DNA of 49,127 bases from Ilumatobacteraceae bacterium (GTDB lineage: Bacteria; Actinomycetota; Acidimicrobiia; Acidimicrobiales; Ilumatobacteraceae), in contig JAHENF010000004.1 of the NCBI GenBank assembly GCA_024643255.1, forward strand, positions 1-49,127, written 5' to 3'. Positions 1 to 8,607 of the stretch are shown piece by piece. Made by a program: the position numbers and the translations under genes. The notes beneath the pieces were generated by a model. That model was given only the letters and a program-made list of their open reading frames with translations, searched no databases and was not told where the DNA came from. Every line of letters begins with the position of its first letter. Positions within the stretch are counted from its first letter, which is position 1.

Positions 1-1114
1 CGTCGAGGTCGATCGGCGTGCCGTGGACATCGGCTTCGTTGATCAGCGTCTGACGGAACGTCGCGTCGCGCACCATCTGGAGTTTGCGACCATTCACGGC
101 CGCGCGCAGTTCCTTCCACGATGGTGCCCGATCGAAGGGCGTCCTCGTCTCGAGACCGAACAGGATGCCGACCCCCCGGGCCGTGGTCTGCGGACGCACG
201 TTGGCGCCGGCCGCGTTCTCGTCTTTCACGAAGTCGATGACACGTTCGTACAGGTCCGGCCGACGGTTGCTCTGGGTGAGTCCGAAGCTGACCGGTCGAC
301 CACTGCGTCGACTGATCTCGCCCATCAGCGCGACCTCGGCGCGAGTGTTGTCGAGAGCATCGTTGTCGCGCTCGCCGAGGCGCATCGCCCCTTCGAACAC
401 GCCGGCTCGGTGTTCGTGGAGCACCTCGGCGAGTGCGAGGAGTTCGTCGGCGGCCGCGAACGTGCCCGGGATCGGGCGGCCGTCGGGGACTTTGTGCATG
501 AGGGTCCGGCTGGTCGACACGCCGAGCGCGCCTGCACTCATCGCTTCGTCGACGAGGCGCACCATCGCCGAGATGTCGTCACCGGTGGCCGGGCCCTCGT
601 CGAGCCCGCGCTCGCCCATCACGTAGGTGCGCAACGCGCTGTGGCCGACGAGCCCTCCGGTGTTGGGGCCCTTCGGGAGACGGTCGATCGAGTCGTAGTA
701 CTCCCCGTACGTCTCCCAGTCCCAGGCCAATCCGTCGAGGATCGCGTCACGAGGGATGTCCTCGACGCTCTCCATCATCTCGGCGAGCGTCGCTCGGTCC
801 TCGGGACGGCACGGAGCGAACGTGACGCCGCAGTTGCCCATCACGACACTGGTGACACCGTGCCAGCAGCTCGACGTCCCGATCGGATCCCAGGCCAGCT
901 GCGCATCGAGATGCGTGTGGATGTCGACGAAGCCGGGTGTGACGAGGCGGCCCTCGGCATCGATCTCGCGAGCACCCTTGGCATCCAGCCCGCCGTCATC
1001 GAGTTCGACGATCGCGGAGATCCGATCGCCCTTGATGCCGACGTCGGCGCGGACGCCGGGCGCCCCGGTTCCGTCGACGACGGTGCCGTTGCGGATGATG
1101 ATGTCGTGGTTCAT
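1..1114 (-). CDS. N-acyl-D-amino-acid deacylase family amidohydrolase (3' end beyond window)
   Basis: The translated minus strand from the ATG at 1114 is a metal-dependent amidohydrolase of the D-aminoacylase group. It has an N-terminal beta-sandwich (NGTVVDGTGAPG), then the metal motif PGFVDIHTH with His66 and His68. GVTSVVMGNCGVTFAPC follows, then GALGVSTSRTLMHKVPDG, both typical of N-acyl-D-amino-acid deacylases. About 371 codons are present. Family members are usually 480-580 residues, so the C-terminal third lies outside the left edge. A GAGG element precedes the ATG by about five bases. The family hydrolyses N-acylated D-amino acids or related amides in the cytoplasm; the exact substrate cannot be read from sequence. 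The CDS is open to the window edge. Confidence 0.88.
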   Translation of the reverse strand, partial: MNHDIIIRNGTVVDGTGAPGVRADVGIKGDRISAIVELDDGGLDAKGAREIDAEGRLVTPGFVDIHTHLDAQLAWDPIGTSSCWHGVTSVVMGNCGVTFAPCRPEDRATLAEMMESVEDIPRDAILDGLAWDWETYGEYYDSIDRLPKGPNTGGLVGHSALRTYVMGERGLDEGPATGDDISAMVRLVDEAMSAGALGVSTSRTLMHKVPDGRPIPGTFAAADELLALAEVLHEHRAGVFEGAMRLGERDNDALDNTRAEVALMGEISRRSGRPVSFGLTQSNRRPDLYERVIDFVKDENAAGANVRPQTTARGVGILFGLETRTPFDRAPSWKELRAAVNGRKLQMVRDATFRQTLINEADVHGTPIDLD

Positions 1115-1227
1115 GCCGCCTCGTACGAGTTCGCAGCGACCCGGCCCAACTGCTCGGATCGGAAGACCGTCAAGGGTCTAGCGCGACCAGATGACGTTGA
1201 TCCCTTCAGACATGTTCCAATTGTGTG

Positions 1228-1875
1228 TCACGAGACAGCAGTCGAGATGCCAATTGATGACGGTCTGAGCAGTCTTTCTGCCCCGATCGGGACGAACCCA
1301 CAGCTCAGGAACGCTCGCAGCGACGCCGCGTTACCCGGTGCCACCTGGGCGAACACGAAAGAACCCGGCTCGACGAGCGCGAGGCCCTCGGCGATCAGCC
1401 GACGGCCCCGTCCGGGCTCGGGGTGAGTCTGATCGAGCACTTCGACGGACATCTCGAGTCGACCGACGAGGCCACGACCGAGTGTCACCACTCCGATGTC
1501 GTCGGCGTGCACCCTGACATCGCGCCGATGTGCTCGTGAACGCGCGACCCGAGGATGGGCCCCGTGGGCAGTCGATTCGGGCAGCCGACCGCCCCCGGTG
1601 CCACGGCCCACCAGCACCACATCGTGCGAGCCGATCCAGCCGTCCGGACCGGCCAGCGCGCGCAGGATGTCGGGTTGGGATGCACCGCCGAATCCGTCCG
1701 CACCCATCGCGTGCAGCTCATCTGCGTCGTGGTCGGTGAGCACGACGGCGTGTCCCGTGAACTCGACGACCGCGTGATGGTCGCCGTCCATCGGAGCAAA
1801 CACCTCGACGCGGCCATCGACCGGTGGGAAGGTTCCTCCGGCGGCATCGAGCAGTGTCTCGAGCAAAGGATGCAC
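1228..1875 (-). CDS. GNAT-family N-acetyltransferase
   Basis: The C-terminal half has the GNAT fold: a beta strand GRLEMSVEVLD, a glycine-rich acetyl-CoA loop region (PGRGRRLIAEGLAL), and the closing motif APGNAASLRAFLSCGFVPIG. The long ORF running further upstream is antisense to the LLM gene. I placed the start at GTG 1875 because an in-frame TAnnnT hexamer lies eight bases before it; a TTG at 1878 is the alternative. The product is about 215 residues. The N-terminal half (residues 1-90) matches no motif I recognise and may bind the acceptor substrate. It is divergent from the LLM gene, with only 24 bases between the two start codons. Substrate unknown. Confidence 0.75.
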   Translation of the reverse strand: MHPLLETLLDAAGGTFPPVDGRVEVFAPMDGDHHAVVEFTGHAVVLTDHDADELHAMGADGFGGASQPDILRALAGPDGWIGSHDVVLVGRGTGGGRLPESTAHGAHPRVARSRAHRRDVRVHADDIGVVTLGRGLVGRLEMSVEVLDQTHPEPGRGRRLIAEGLALVEPGSFVFAQVAPGNAASLRAFLSCGFVPIGAERLLRPSSIGISTAVS

Positions 1876-1883
1876 CAACGACG

Positions 1884-1889
1884 AGATTA
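1884..1889 (-). promoter_or_regulatory. Candidate -10 element for the GNAT gene
   Basis: TAATCT on the minus strand ends eight bases before the GTG at 1875. It shares bases 1888-1889 with the plus-strand hexamer of the divergent LLM gene. The spacing fits a leaderless transcript. No convincing -35 was assigned. Confidence 0.4.
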
Positions 1890-1893
1890 CGGT
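1888..1893 (+). promoter_or_regulatory. Candidate -10 element, leaderless start of LLM gene
   Basis: TACGGT ends six bases before the ATG at 1900, the spacing expected when transcription starts at the A of the start codon. No Shine-Dalgarno sequence is present. The same hexamer precedes the aminotransferase at 6628. Confidence 0.5.
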
Positions 1894-1899
1894 CGAAGC

Positions 1900-2928
1900 A
1901 TGCGTGTCGACGTGATGACCCTGCCGGGACCGCTGCGCGAGATGGGCCCGACAGCGACGCGCACCCAGGCCGTCGGCTTCGACGGCATGCTCTTCACCGA
2001 GGGCGGGCGCACGGCCTATCCCGCGGTGACCGCCGCGGCCCTGGCGGCCCCCGGCCTCGAGATGTCGACCGGCGTCGCTGTCGCGTTTCCGCGCAGCCCG
2101 ATGATCACCGCCCAGGTGGCGTGGGAACTCCAGGAACTCACGGGCGGCCGGTTCCGGCTCGGGCTCGGCACACAGGTGCGAACCCACGTCGTGCGGCGCT
2201 ATGGCGCCCACTTCGAGCACCCGGGCCCTCGCCTGCGCGACTACGTGCGCGCGGTGAAGGCATGCTTCGCCGGCTTTCGCGGCGAGCCGCTCGACCACCA
2301 TGGCGACTTCTACGATCTCGACTTCCTGAACCGCCAGTGGAGCCCCGGCCCGATCGAGGTGGCCGATCCGGCGGTCGACATCGCGGCGGTCAACCCGTGG
2401 ATGCTCGCAATGGCCGGTGAGGTCGCCGACGGAATCCACGTCCATCCGATCGGCGAGCCCGGCTACCTTGCCCGCCACGTCCTGCCCAACGTCGCCGATG
2501 GTGCCGCCCGCAGCGGGCGAGCGAGCGACGATGTCGACATCATCGTGCCCGTCACCATGATCGTGGGTGACGACGACGCCGAGATCGCCGCGAGCCGAGA
2601 CGCTGCTCGCTCGTCGTTGTCGTTCTACGGGTCGACACCGAACTACGCCTTCATCTGGGATGAGGCCGGCTTCGAGGGAACCACCGAGCGCATCCGGGCC
2701 AAGCAGAAGGCCGGCGATTTCGCCGCCATGGCCGCGGAGATCACCGATGAGCACCTCGCCGTGTTCTGCACGGAGGCGACGTGGGATCACCTCGCCGATG
2801 CCCTGATCGCGAAGTACGCCGACGTCGTCGATCGGCTGGTGTTCTACAATCCCGCATTCGACCGCCCGGACCGTTTCGAACGCTACGGCGCCGTCGCGCG
2901 ACAGATCTCGGATCGAACCTCCGCCTGA
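1900..2928 (+). CDS. LLM-class F420-dependent oxidoreductase
   Basis: This 342-residue protein starts MRVDVMTLPG at the ATG at 1900. It shows luciferase-like TIM-barrel features: an early strand with GFDGMLFTEG, EMSTGVAVAFPRSPMITAQV, then WELQELTGGRFRLGLGTQV, the region that lines the flavin or F420 pocket in this family. A later VTMIVGDDDAEI segment fits the C-terminal half. It resembles the TIGR03617-type actinobacterial subgroup, whose substrates are mostly unknown. Hydride transfer with coenzyme F420 is the expected chemistry from family knowledge. A GNAT gene follows one base downstream, suggesting co-transcription. The longer upstream reading frame runs antisense to the GNAT gene and was rejected. 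Confidence 0.88.
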   Translation: MRVDVMTLPGPLREMGPTATRTQAVGFDGMLFTEGGRTAYPAVTAAALAAPGLEMSTGVAVAFPRSPMITAQVAWELQELTGGRFRLGLGTQVRTHVVRRYGAHFEHPGPRLRDYVRAVKACFAGFRGEPLDHHGDFYDLDFLNRQWSPGPIEVADPAVDIAAVNPWMLAMAGEVADGIHVHPIGEPGYLARHVLPNVADGAARSGRASDDVDIIVPVTMIVGDDDAEIAASRDAARSSLSFYGSTPNYAFIWDEAGFEGTTERIRAKQKAGDFAAMAAEITDEHLAVFCTEATWDHLADALIAKYADVVDRLVFYNPAFDRPDRFERYGAVARQISDRTSA

Positions 2929-2929
2929 C

Positions 2930-3379
2930 ATGCCGCCCGACGATCATGCGCGACGGGCCGATCCCGACGATCTCGACCGGCTCGTCGCTCTGCACCGCGC
3001 GTTCTGCGACATCGACCACCACCCGTTCGACGAGGCGCGCGCCCGCGCAGCATTCGCGCCGCTGCTCGCCGACGACACCCGTGGGGTCGTCTGGATCACC
3101 GACCGGCCAGAGGGCTACGCCGTGCTCACCTGGGGCTGGTCGATCGAGGCGGGAGGACCCGAAGCGGTGCTCGACGAGGTCTTCGTCAGCGAGCGCGGTC
3201 ACGGACACGGATCGGTCCTCGTCGCGCGCGCCATCGCCGACGCCGAGGGCCACGGGATGGTACGCGTGTTCCTCGAAACCGAGTTGCACAACCAACGCGT
3301 CCGCAGCTTCTACGAACGCCATGGCTTCGTCGCGGACGACTCGATCTGGATGACCCGCGCGTTCGTCGACCTGTCGTGA
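2930..3379 (+). CDS. GNAT-family N-acetyltransferase
   Basis: This 149-residue protein has a single GNAT domain. Strand VLDEVFVSERGHGHGSVLVARAI contains the acetyl-CoA loop (RGHGHGS variant of R/Q-x-x-G-x-G/A). HNQRVRSFYERHGFVADDS is the classic end motif, where Asn and Tyr contact CoA and the acceptor. It starts one base after the LLM stop and its last codons overlap the protease gene by four bases, so the three genes look like one transcript. The acceptor is unknown; such small GNATs often detoxify small amines or modify proteins. Confidence 0.85.
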   Translation: MPPDDHARRADPDDLDRLVALHRAFCDIDHHPFDEARARAAFAPLLADDTRGVVWITDRPEGYAVLTWGWSIEAGGPEAVLDEVFVSERGHGHGSVLVARAIADAEGHGMVRVFLETELHNQRVRSFYERHGFVADDSIWMTRAFVDLS

Positions 3380-4074
3380 CCATCGTCCGCCGCGTCGGTG
3401 CGCTCATCGCGTTCGGCCTGCTCGCGGCCGGCCCGCTCGTGGCGTGTGGCGGATCGACGAATGACGGCATCGACCACGACACTGCCCTCGCGAGCGCGGT
3501 GCACGTCGAAGCGGAGGGCTGCGGCCCTCGCATCCGGCTCGGCATGGGCACGACGATCACCGACGGGCTCGTCGTCACGGCAGCCCACGTGGTGGGCGGC
3601 GCCGACCGGATCGAGGTCGTCGACGCCGACGGAAACCGGGTGCGCGCCGACGTCGTGATGTTCGACCCGGACCTCGACATCGCGGCGGTCCGCCCGAGAC
3701 CTGCCACGGGTTCACCGGCCATCCTCCGCGCCGAACCCGTCCTCGCCGGGGATGCCGGTGTCGTGGTCGTCCCGGGAGCGGACGGCACCGACGAGTTGTT
3801 GCCGGTCACCGTGCTCCGGTCGGTCACGGTCCGTACGAGCGACATCTACCTCGACGCCGCCGTGGAACGCCCCGGCTTCGAGATCAATGCCCCGATCGAG
3901 CCCGGAGACTCCGGCGCGATGGTGCATTTCGCCGACGGGGCGGCCGGCGTGGTGTGGGCCCGCAGCACGACGCGAGCCGAGCGTGCCTGGGCGGTCACAC
4001 TTCCCGAGGAACTGCTCGACGCGAGCCTGCGACGCTCACTCGTCGACGTGGTCGACACCGGCCCGTGCCCGTGA
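3376..4074 (+). CDS. Trypsin-like serine protease, putative lipoprotein
   Basis: The protein starts at GTG 3376, overlapping the previous stop as GTGA. An N-terminal hydrophobic segment ends in LVAC, a lipobox, with Cys near residue 24, so export and lipid anchoring to the outer face of the membrane are likely. The chymotrypsin-fold triad is visible: His in VTAAHVVGG, Asp in DPDLDIAAVR, Ser in EPGDSGAMV. At 232 residues it holds only the protease domain, with no PDZ domain, unlike DegP/HtrA. The oxyanion-hole GDSG is intact, so it is probably active. A role in envelope protein processing is an inference; the target is unknown. Confidence 0.85.
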   Translation: MTIVRRVGALIAFGLLAAGPLVACGGSTNDGIDHDTALASAVHVEAEGCGPRIRLGMGTTITDGLVVTAAHVVGGADRIEVVDADGNRVRADVVMFDPDLDIAAVRPRPATGSPAILRAEPVLAGDAGVVVVPGADGTDELLPVTVLRSVTVRTSDIYLDAAVERPGFEINAPIEPGDSGAMVHFADGAAGVVWARSTTRAERAWAVTLPEELLDASLRRSLVDVVDTGPCP

Positions 4075-4089
4075 CCCCGGTCGACACGC

Positions 4090-5385
4090 TCAGGGTTGAC
4101 CGAGGACGCGATCGAGGTAGGCGTTGCGGAACGTGCCGGTGGGGTCGAGCTGGTTGCGCCAGTCGATGAACGTCTGCCATTCGGGATACCGATGGGCGAG
4201 CGTGTGCCGGCTCTGGAAATGAAGCTTGCCCCAGTGTGGGCGCCCGGCATAGTCGTTCATGATCTGCTCGACGCCCTGGAAGTACGCCTCGTACGGCGCC
4301 CCGATGTACTGGTGCACCGCGATCCATCCCGACTCGCGCCCGTTGGCGGTCGACAGCGGAATGTCGTCGGCCTGCGATGCCCGCACCTCGATCGGGAACA
4401 TCGGCGGGAACGGCAGCCGTGAGGTGAGGTCGACGATGCGCCCGATCGCGTCCGGCACGGCATCGAACGGAATGCCGTACTCCATCTCGACGAAGTGCAC
4501 GTGCCGCGGGCTGCAGAACACCTTGTCACTGCGATCGGTGACGTCGCGCTCCGATGCCGCCGACATGATCAGCTTCGCGACTTTCGGAGCCATCGCGGGA
4601 AACCGCCGACCAACACGACACACGGTGCCGAACGCGAGGTTCTCGCCGATCCACTTGTCGCGCACGTAGCCCATGGTCGACTGGGGTTGGGCCGGAGCAT
4701 CGGTTCGAGTGTTCCGTTTGACCTGGCACCGACGCGCGCCGGGCATCATGTAGAACTCGACGTGATCGGTCGAACGCATCACGTTGCCGAAGTCGGCCAG
4801 CACGTCGGCGAGCGGCTCGATCGTCTCGACCGCCCGCAGGTTGAACGCCGGCACGCATCGCAGCGTCACTTCGGTGAGAATGCCGAGCGCACCGAGGCCG
4901 ACGCGCGCGACGCGCAGCAGCTCGGGGTCGTGCTGTTCGTCCGCCCGACGGATCGTGCCGTCACCGGTGACGATCTCGAGCCCGACGATCCGTGTCGAGA
5001 TGTTCCCGAAGTCGATGCCCGTGCCGTGCGTGGCCGTCGAGGTCGCCCCCGCGATCGATTGGACGTTGATGTCGCCGAGGTTCGGCAGCGCGAGGCCACG
5101 CTCGAACAGTTGGTCGTTGAGGTCGCGGAGACGGATGCCGGCCTGCACGGTCACGTCGTTGCCGTCGACCGAGAGGATCTGATTCATCGAATCGAGCGAC
5201 AGGAGATGCCCGTCGGTCATCGCCGCATCGGTGAAGGAGTGCCCACCACCGATGACCTTCACCCGTTCGCCGGCCGCGGCGGCGGCGCGAACGATCGTGG
5301 CAACGTCGTCGGCGTAACGAGGCTGATGCACCTGAGCCGGGATGCATCGTTGATTGCCGGCCCAGTTCTTCGTCGGAACACCCAT
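4090..5385 (-). CDS. FAD-linked D-arabinono-1,4-lactone / gulonolactone-type oxidase
   Basis: The 431-residue protein has the VAO/PCMH-type FAD domain: VKVIGGGHSFTD near residue 45, then NLGDINVQSIAGATSTATHGTG. The ALO-type substrate domain ends in RPHWGKLHFQ and a final DPTGTFRNAYLDR, matching the sugar-1,4-lactone oxidase group. Oxygen or another acceptor re-oxidises the flavin. The HWGK motif is diagnostic of ALO/GULO members. I chose ATG 5385 because TACGCT lies six bases upstream; a TTG at 5415 would add ten residues. In actinobacteria such proteins are sometimes soluble oxidases of L-gulono- or xylitol-like substrates; specificity is not readable here. Confidence 0.88.
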   Translation of the reverse strand: MGVPTKNWAGNQRCIPAQVHQPRYADDVATIVRAAAAAGERVKVIGGGHSFTDAAMTDGHLLSLDSMNQILSVDGNDVTVQAGIRLRDLNDQLFERGLALPNLGDINVQSIAGATSTATHGTGIDFGNISTRIVGLEIVTGDGTIRRADEQHDPELLRVARVGLGALGILTEVTLRCVPAFNLRAVETIEPLADVLADFGNVMRSTDHVEFYMMPGARRCQVKRNTRTDAPAQPQSTMGYVRDKWIGENLAFGTVCRVGRRFPAMAPKVAKLIMSAASERDVTDRSDKVFCSPRHVHFVEMEYGIPFDAVPDAIGRIVDLTSRLPFPPMFPIEVRASQADDIPLSTANGRESGWIAVHQYIGAPYEAYFQGVEQIMNDYAGRPHWGKLHFQSRHTLAHRYPEWQTFIDWRNQLDPTGTFRNAYLDRVLGQP

Positions 5386-5391
5386 GCCGGC

Positions 5392-5397
5392 AGCGTA
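5392..5397 (-). promoter_or_regulatory. Candidate -10 element, leaderless start of lactone oxidase
   Basis: TACGCT on the minus strand ends six bases before ATG 5385. It supports this start over the upstream TTG at 5415. An identical hexamer at the same spacing precedes the sigma-factor gene at 36637. Confidence 0.5.
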
Positions 5398-5419
5398 AAC
5401 GCGCTGCCCGGACAACGCC

Positions 5420-6628
5420 TCAACGACCTCGCGTGAGCACCTCGAGCGTCGCGGAGAGTTCGTCGTCGGTCGTCGTCACGTGCACCGAGAGCCGCAGCAG
5501 CACGGGCAGGTTCCTGCGTTCGACGTCCCAGCGCGACGAGTCCGGCGCCGTCGTCGTCGCGTTGATGCGGTGCTCGGCGAGCCGGGCCTGCAGCCGAGCC
5601 GACGGTTCGGCAGCGGTCGCCGTGGTCACGATGCCGCAGCGCTCGAGGCCTTCGTCGTAGACGGTGAACCCTGCATCGACGAGCATCGAGCGGAGTTGCT
5701 CGGCGCGGGAGGTGACGGTCGCCTCGATGCGTTCGACGCCGCAGCTGAGCGCATGGTCGACCGCAGCACCGAGGCCCAACCAACTCGCCACGCTGTGCTC
5801 CCAGTACTCGAAGCGGCGCGCACCCGCGATCCACTCGAAGCGGTCGCCCGCGACGAGGTTGGCTCCGTGGTGGTCGGGCTGCGACGGGACGAGCCGGTCG
5901 AGCAGCGACGAACGGGCGTACAGGAAGCCGGTACCGCGAGGACCGCGGAGATACTTGCGCCCGGTGGCCGACAGCAGGTCGCATCCGATCTCGTCGACGT
6001 CGATGCGTCGCTGACCGACCGATTGACATGCGTCGAGCAGGAACGGCACCCCCGCCGCCCTCGTCAGCGCTCCGACCTCGGCAGCCGGATTGACGAGTCC
6101 ACCGTTGGTGGGAACATGGGTGAGCGACACCAGCGCGACATCGTGACGGGCGAGTCGATCGGCGACCGCATCCACGTCGACCTGCCCGAACCGATCACAC
6201 GGCACCCGGTCGATCAGGACACCGCGGCGCTCGGCCGCCGCGAGGAACGCGACGATGTTCGCTCCGTACTCGTGGTCGTGCACGACGATGCGTTGTCCCG
6301 GCGACATCGGCACCGACCAGAACGCGGTATTCCAGGCCGCCGTGGCGTGCTCGGTCCTCGCGATCTCGTTCGGTTCGGCCCCGATCATCCGGGCGATCGA
6401 GGCGTACACCGCGTGGCGGCGATCGAGGGCGAGGGCGGCTGCTTCGTAGCCGCCGAGCGTCGCTTCGGCCTCGAGGTGGCCGATCTGTGCGTCGAGCACC
6501 ACCTGCGGCGGGAGCGACGACCCTGCGTGGTTCAAGTGGATCAGACCAGATGCGCAACCCGGGGTCACCGCACGCGCGGCGGCGACCTCCTCGGCGGTCA
6601 ACACATCGGCGGTGAAGACGTCGCCCAT
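5420..6628 (-). CDS. Class V aminotransferase (PLP-dependent, cysteine desulfurase-like fold)
   Basis: The 402-residue protein carries fold-type I class V features: LNHAGSSLPP at the N-terminus, HDHEYGANIVAFLAAAERRG, SLTHVPTNGGLVNP, LLDACQSVGQ (the PLP-binding Asp and Gln), and LLSATGRKYLRGPRGTGFLYA with the Schiff-base lysine. Members include isopenicillin-N-epimerase-like enzymes, kynureninase relatives and ergothioneine beta-lyase-like proteins. No nearby gene fixes the substrate. The lactone oxidase follows 34 bases after its stop on the same strand. TACGGT seven bases before the ATG suggests its own leaderless promoter. Confidence 0.88.
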   Translation of the reverse strand: MGDVFTADVLTAEEVAAARAVTPGCASGLIHLNHAGSSLPPQVVLDAQIGHLEAEATLGGYEAAALALDRRHAVYASIARMIGAEPNEIARTEHATAAWNTAFWSVPMSPGQRIVVHDHEYGANIVAFLAAAERRGVLIDRVPCDRFGQVDVDAVADRLARHDVALVSLTHVPTNGGLVNPAAEVGALTRAAGVPFLLDACQSVGQRRIDVDEIGCDLLSATGRKYLRGPRGTGFLYARSSLLDRLVPSQPDHHGANLVAGDRFEWIAGARRFEYWEHSVASWLGLGAAVDHALSCGVERIEATVTSRAEQLRSMLVDAGFTVYDEGLERCGIVTTATAAEPSARLQARLAEHRINATTTAPDSSRWDVERRNLPVLLRLSVHVTTTDDELSATLEVLTRGR

Positions 6629-6635
6629 CGCGTCG

Positions 6636-6641
6636 ACCGTA
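6636..6641 (-). promoter_or_regulatory. Candidate -10 element, leaderless start of aminotransferase
   Basis: TACGGT on the minus strand ends seven bases before the ATG at 6628. It sits in the 17-base gap after the mycothione reductase stop, so the aminotransferase may be transcribed independently of mtr. Confidence 0.45.
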
Positions 6642-6645
6642 GTGA

Positions 6646-8016
6646 TCAGTCGAGCGCGTCGAGCAGCGCGTTCTCGACCACCTCGGTCAGCGCCGGGTGG
6701 ATGTAGAAGACCTCGCGCGCGACGTCGTCGGCGCGCTGGTCGAACTGCATCGCCTGGACCAACGGCTGAATGATCGATGACGCCTGCGGCCCGATCACGT
6801 GCGCACCGATGATCAACCCGGTCTCGTCGTCGACGAGCACCTTGGCGAAGCCGGTCTCGTCGGCCATCGCCCAGCCATAGGCGGTCCCCGCGTAGTCGCG
6901 CCGTCCGATCCGGAACGATCGGCCCTCTTGCTCGGCCTCGTGCTCGGTCAGCCCGACCGTCGCCACCTGCGGATTGGAGAACACCGCACTCGGCACCGCC
7001 TTGTAGCTCTGGTGGCGAATGTCGTCGGGGTGGGCGATGTTCCAGAAGGCCACGGCGGCCTCAGCGTTCGCGAGATGCTTGAGCTGGTAGTTGTTGGCGA
7101 GATCACCGATCGCCCAGATGCCGGGCACGTTGGTGGCCATCGTGTCGTCGACCGCGACCGTGCCGTGGTGGTGACATGTGAGGCCGGCAGCGTCGACGTT
7201 GAGCAGGTCGCTGTTCGGTTCGCGACCGGTGGCCACCAGCAGTTCGTCGACGACGGTCTCGCCGACCGCGCAGGTGATCTTGATCCCGTCGGCGACACGT
7301 TCCACCTTGGTCGGCACATGGCCGAGCATCAGCTCGACCCGTTGCCCGAAGACCTCGGTGAAGCGCTCGGAGACCTCGTGGTCGAACCCGCGCAGCAAGG
7401 TGTTCGACCGGTTGAAGATCGTCACATGCGAACCGAGTCCGGAGAACACGTGACCCATCTCGACCGCGATGAATCCGCCACCGATGATCCCGAGCCGCTT
7501 CGGGAGCTCCGCCAGCCGCATGATCGAGTCGGAGGTGTGGAATCCCGTCTCCATCAGCCCGGCGATCGGAGGGACGACCGGGCGCGCCCCGGCCGCGAGC
7601 AGGATGTTCGGCGCGGTGATCAGACGGCCTTCGACGTCGAGCGTGCGCACGTCGACGAAGTCCGCTGTGCCCTCGATCAGCGTCACGTTCGGCGATCTGT
7701 TCGCCCGGTACTCGCGGCCGTCCGAGACGATCGGATCGATCAGCCCGAAGACCCGGTCGCGGATCGCCGACCAGTCCGCGCCGTTGAACTGCGTGTCGAT
7801 GCCGAGCTTCGACGACGACCCCGATGCGACCGCCACGTCGGCGGGGTAGACGAACATCTTGGACGGGATGCACCCGCGATTGAGGCAGGTCCCTCCGAAC
7901 ACGTCACGTTCGACCAGCGCGATGTTCCAGTCGGCGAGGTACGACGGGATCGAATTGCCCGATCCGGTGCCGACGATGATCAAGTCGAACGCTTCGGTGG
8001 TCTGGTCGATGCTCAC
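6646..8016 (-). CDS. mtr: Mycothione reductase (pyridine nucleotide-disulfide oxidoreductase)
   Basis: The 456-residue protein begins at GTG 8016, just before the FAD motif FDLIIVGTGSGNS. The redox-active disulfide is in GGTCLNRGCIPSKMF. An NAD(P)H-binding GIIGGGFIAVEMGHVFSGLG and the second FAD motif VPGIWAIGDLANNYQLKHLANAEA follow. The C-terminal dimer domain ends with YIHPALTEVVENAL, containing the His-Pro base motif. GSGNS and the NYQLKHLAN segment favour mycothione reductase over glutathione or lipoamide reductases. It would regenerate mycothiol from its disulfide with NADPH, which points to an actinobacterial host. The ORF could be extended 72 codons upstream, but that part is antisense to the NUDIX gene and has no family match. 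Confidence 0.9.
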   Translation of the reverse strand: MSIDQTTEAFDLIIVGTGSGNSIPSYLADWNIALVERDVFGGTCLNRGCIPSKMFVYPADVAVASGSSSKLGIDTQFNGADWSAIRDRVFGLIDPIVSDGREYRANRSPNVTLIEGTADFVDVRTLDVEGRLITAPNILLAAGARPVVPPIAGLMETGFHTSDSIMRLAELPKRLGIIGGGFIAVEMGHVFSGLGSHVTIFNRSNTLLRGFDHEVSERFTEVFGQRVELMLGHVPTKVERVADGIKITCAVGETVVDELLVATGREPNSDLLNVDAAGLTCHHHGTVAVDDTMATNVPGIWAIGDLANNYQLKHLANAEAAVAFWNIAHPDDIRHQSYKAVPSAVFSNPQVATVGLTEHEAEQEGRSFRIGRRDYAGTAYGWAMADETGFAKVLVDDETGLIIGAHVIGPQASSIIQPLVQAMQFDQRADDVAREVFYIHPALTEVVENALLDALD

Positions 8017-8124
8017 GAAGAAGAACCAACCAGCCGAACCCGCGAATCCTTCCCGTGATCCGGTGTCGGCACCATGGGCACGCTCCCGTTGGCGCAACGG
8101 CCGTCGATCGGGCAGGGTGGAGGG

Positions 8125-8598
8125 GTGCCGGAACGACCAACGGGTGACGGGTTCATGCGATGCAGCGACGGTCACGTCCGCTGGGGTGTCTACGGCGCCG
8201 CGGGCGTGGTGTTCGTCGTGCGCGACATGCACGGCTCACCACTGGTGATGCTCCAGAAGCGATCCGCGATGGCGCACGAAGGAGGCAACTGGTCGTGCGC
8301 CGGCGGCGCGCTCGACCTCGGCGAGACCGCGTTCGAAGGCGCTCTGCGCGAGGCACGTGAGGAAGTCGGGCCACCACCCGGCGTGCCGCGGCTGCTCGGT
8401 CAGTACGTGTTCGAACCGGCGACCGACTGGAAGTACACGACGATCGTCGTCGAGGTCGAAGCACTGTTCGGGTCGTCGATGAACTTCGAGACCGACGAGG
8501 TCGACTGGTTTCCCCCCGACCAGGTCGATCAGCTCCCGCTGCACTTCGGCTTCGCCGCCGCGTGGCCCCACCTGCGCGCCATCGTCGAATCCTCGTAA
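8125..8598 (+). CDS. NUDIX hydrolase
   Basis: The protein carries a full NUDIX box, GALDLGETAFEGALREAREEVG (written in two parts here: GALDLGETAFEG then ALREAREEVG), with the REAREE metal-binding core. A preceding WGVYGAAGVVFVVRD strand fits the fold. I placed the start at GTG 8125 behind a GGAGG, giving 157 residues. An upstream ATG at 8074 and an inner ATG at 8155 are alternatives. The family cleaves nucleoside diphosphates linked to another moiety; the substrate is unknown. It is divergent from mtr with a roughly 108-base shared upstream region. Its TAA stop forms part of the next gene's candidate promoter. Confidence 0.82.
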   Translation: MPERPTGDGFMRCSDGHVRWGVYGAAGVVFVVRDMHGSPLVMLQKRSAMAHEGGNWSCAGGALDLGETAFEGALREAREEVGPPPGVPRLLGQYVFEPATDWKYTTIVVEVEALFGSSMNFETDEVDWFPPDQVDQLPLHFGFAAAWPHLRAIVESS

Positions 8599-8601
8599 CC
8601 T
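8596..8601 (+). promoter_or_regulatory. Candidate -10 element, leaderless start of molybdoenzyme gene
   Basis: TAACCT, whose first three bases are the stop codon of the NUDIX gene, ends six bases before the ATG at 8608. The same TAACCT motif at six or seven bases precedes the starts at 10756 and 35096. Confidence 0.5.
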
Positions 8602-8607
8602 CTCGCG

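Noticed and set aside
23-1426. 467-residue plus-strand ORF
   Set aside because: It is antisense to the amidohydrolase, has no family motif, and the minus strand shows clear HxH and D-aminoacylase motifs.
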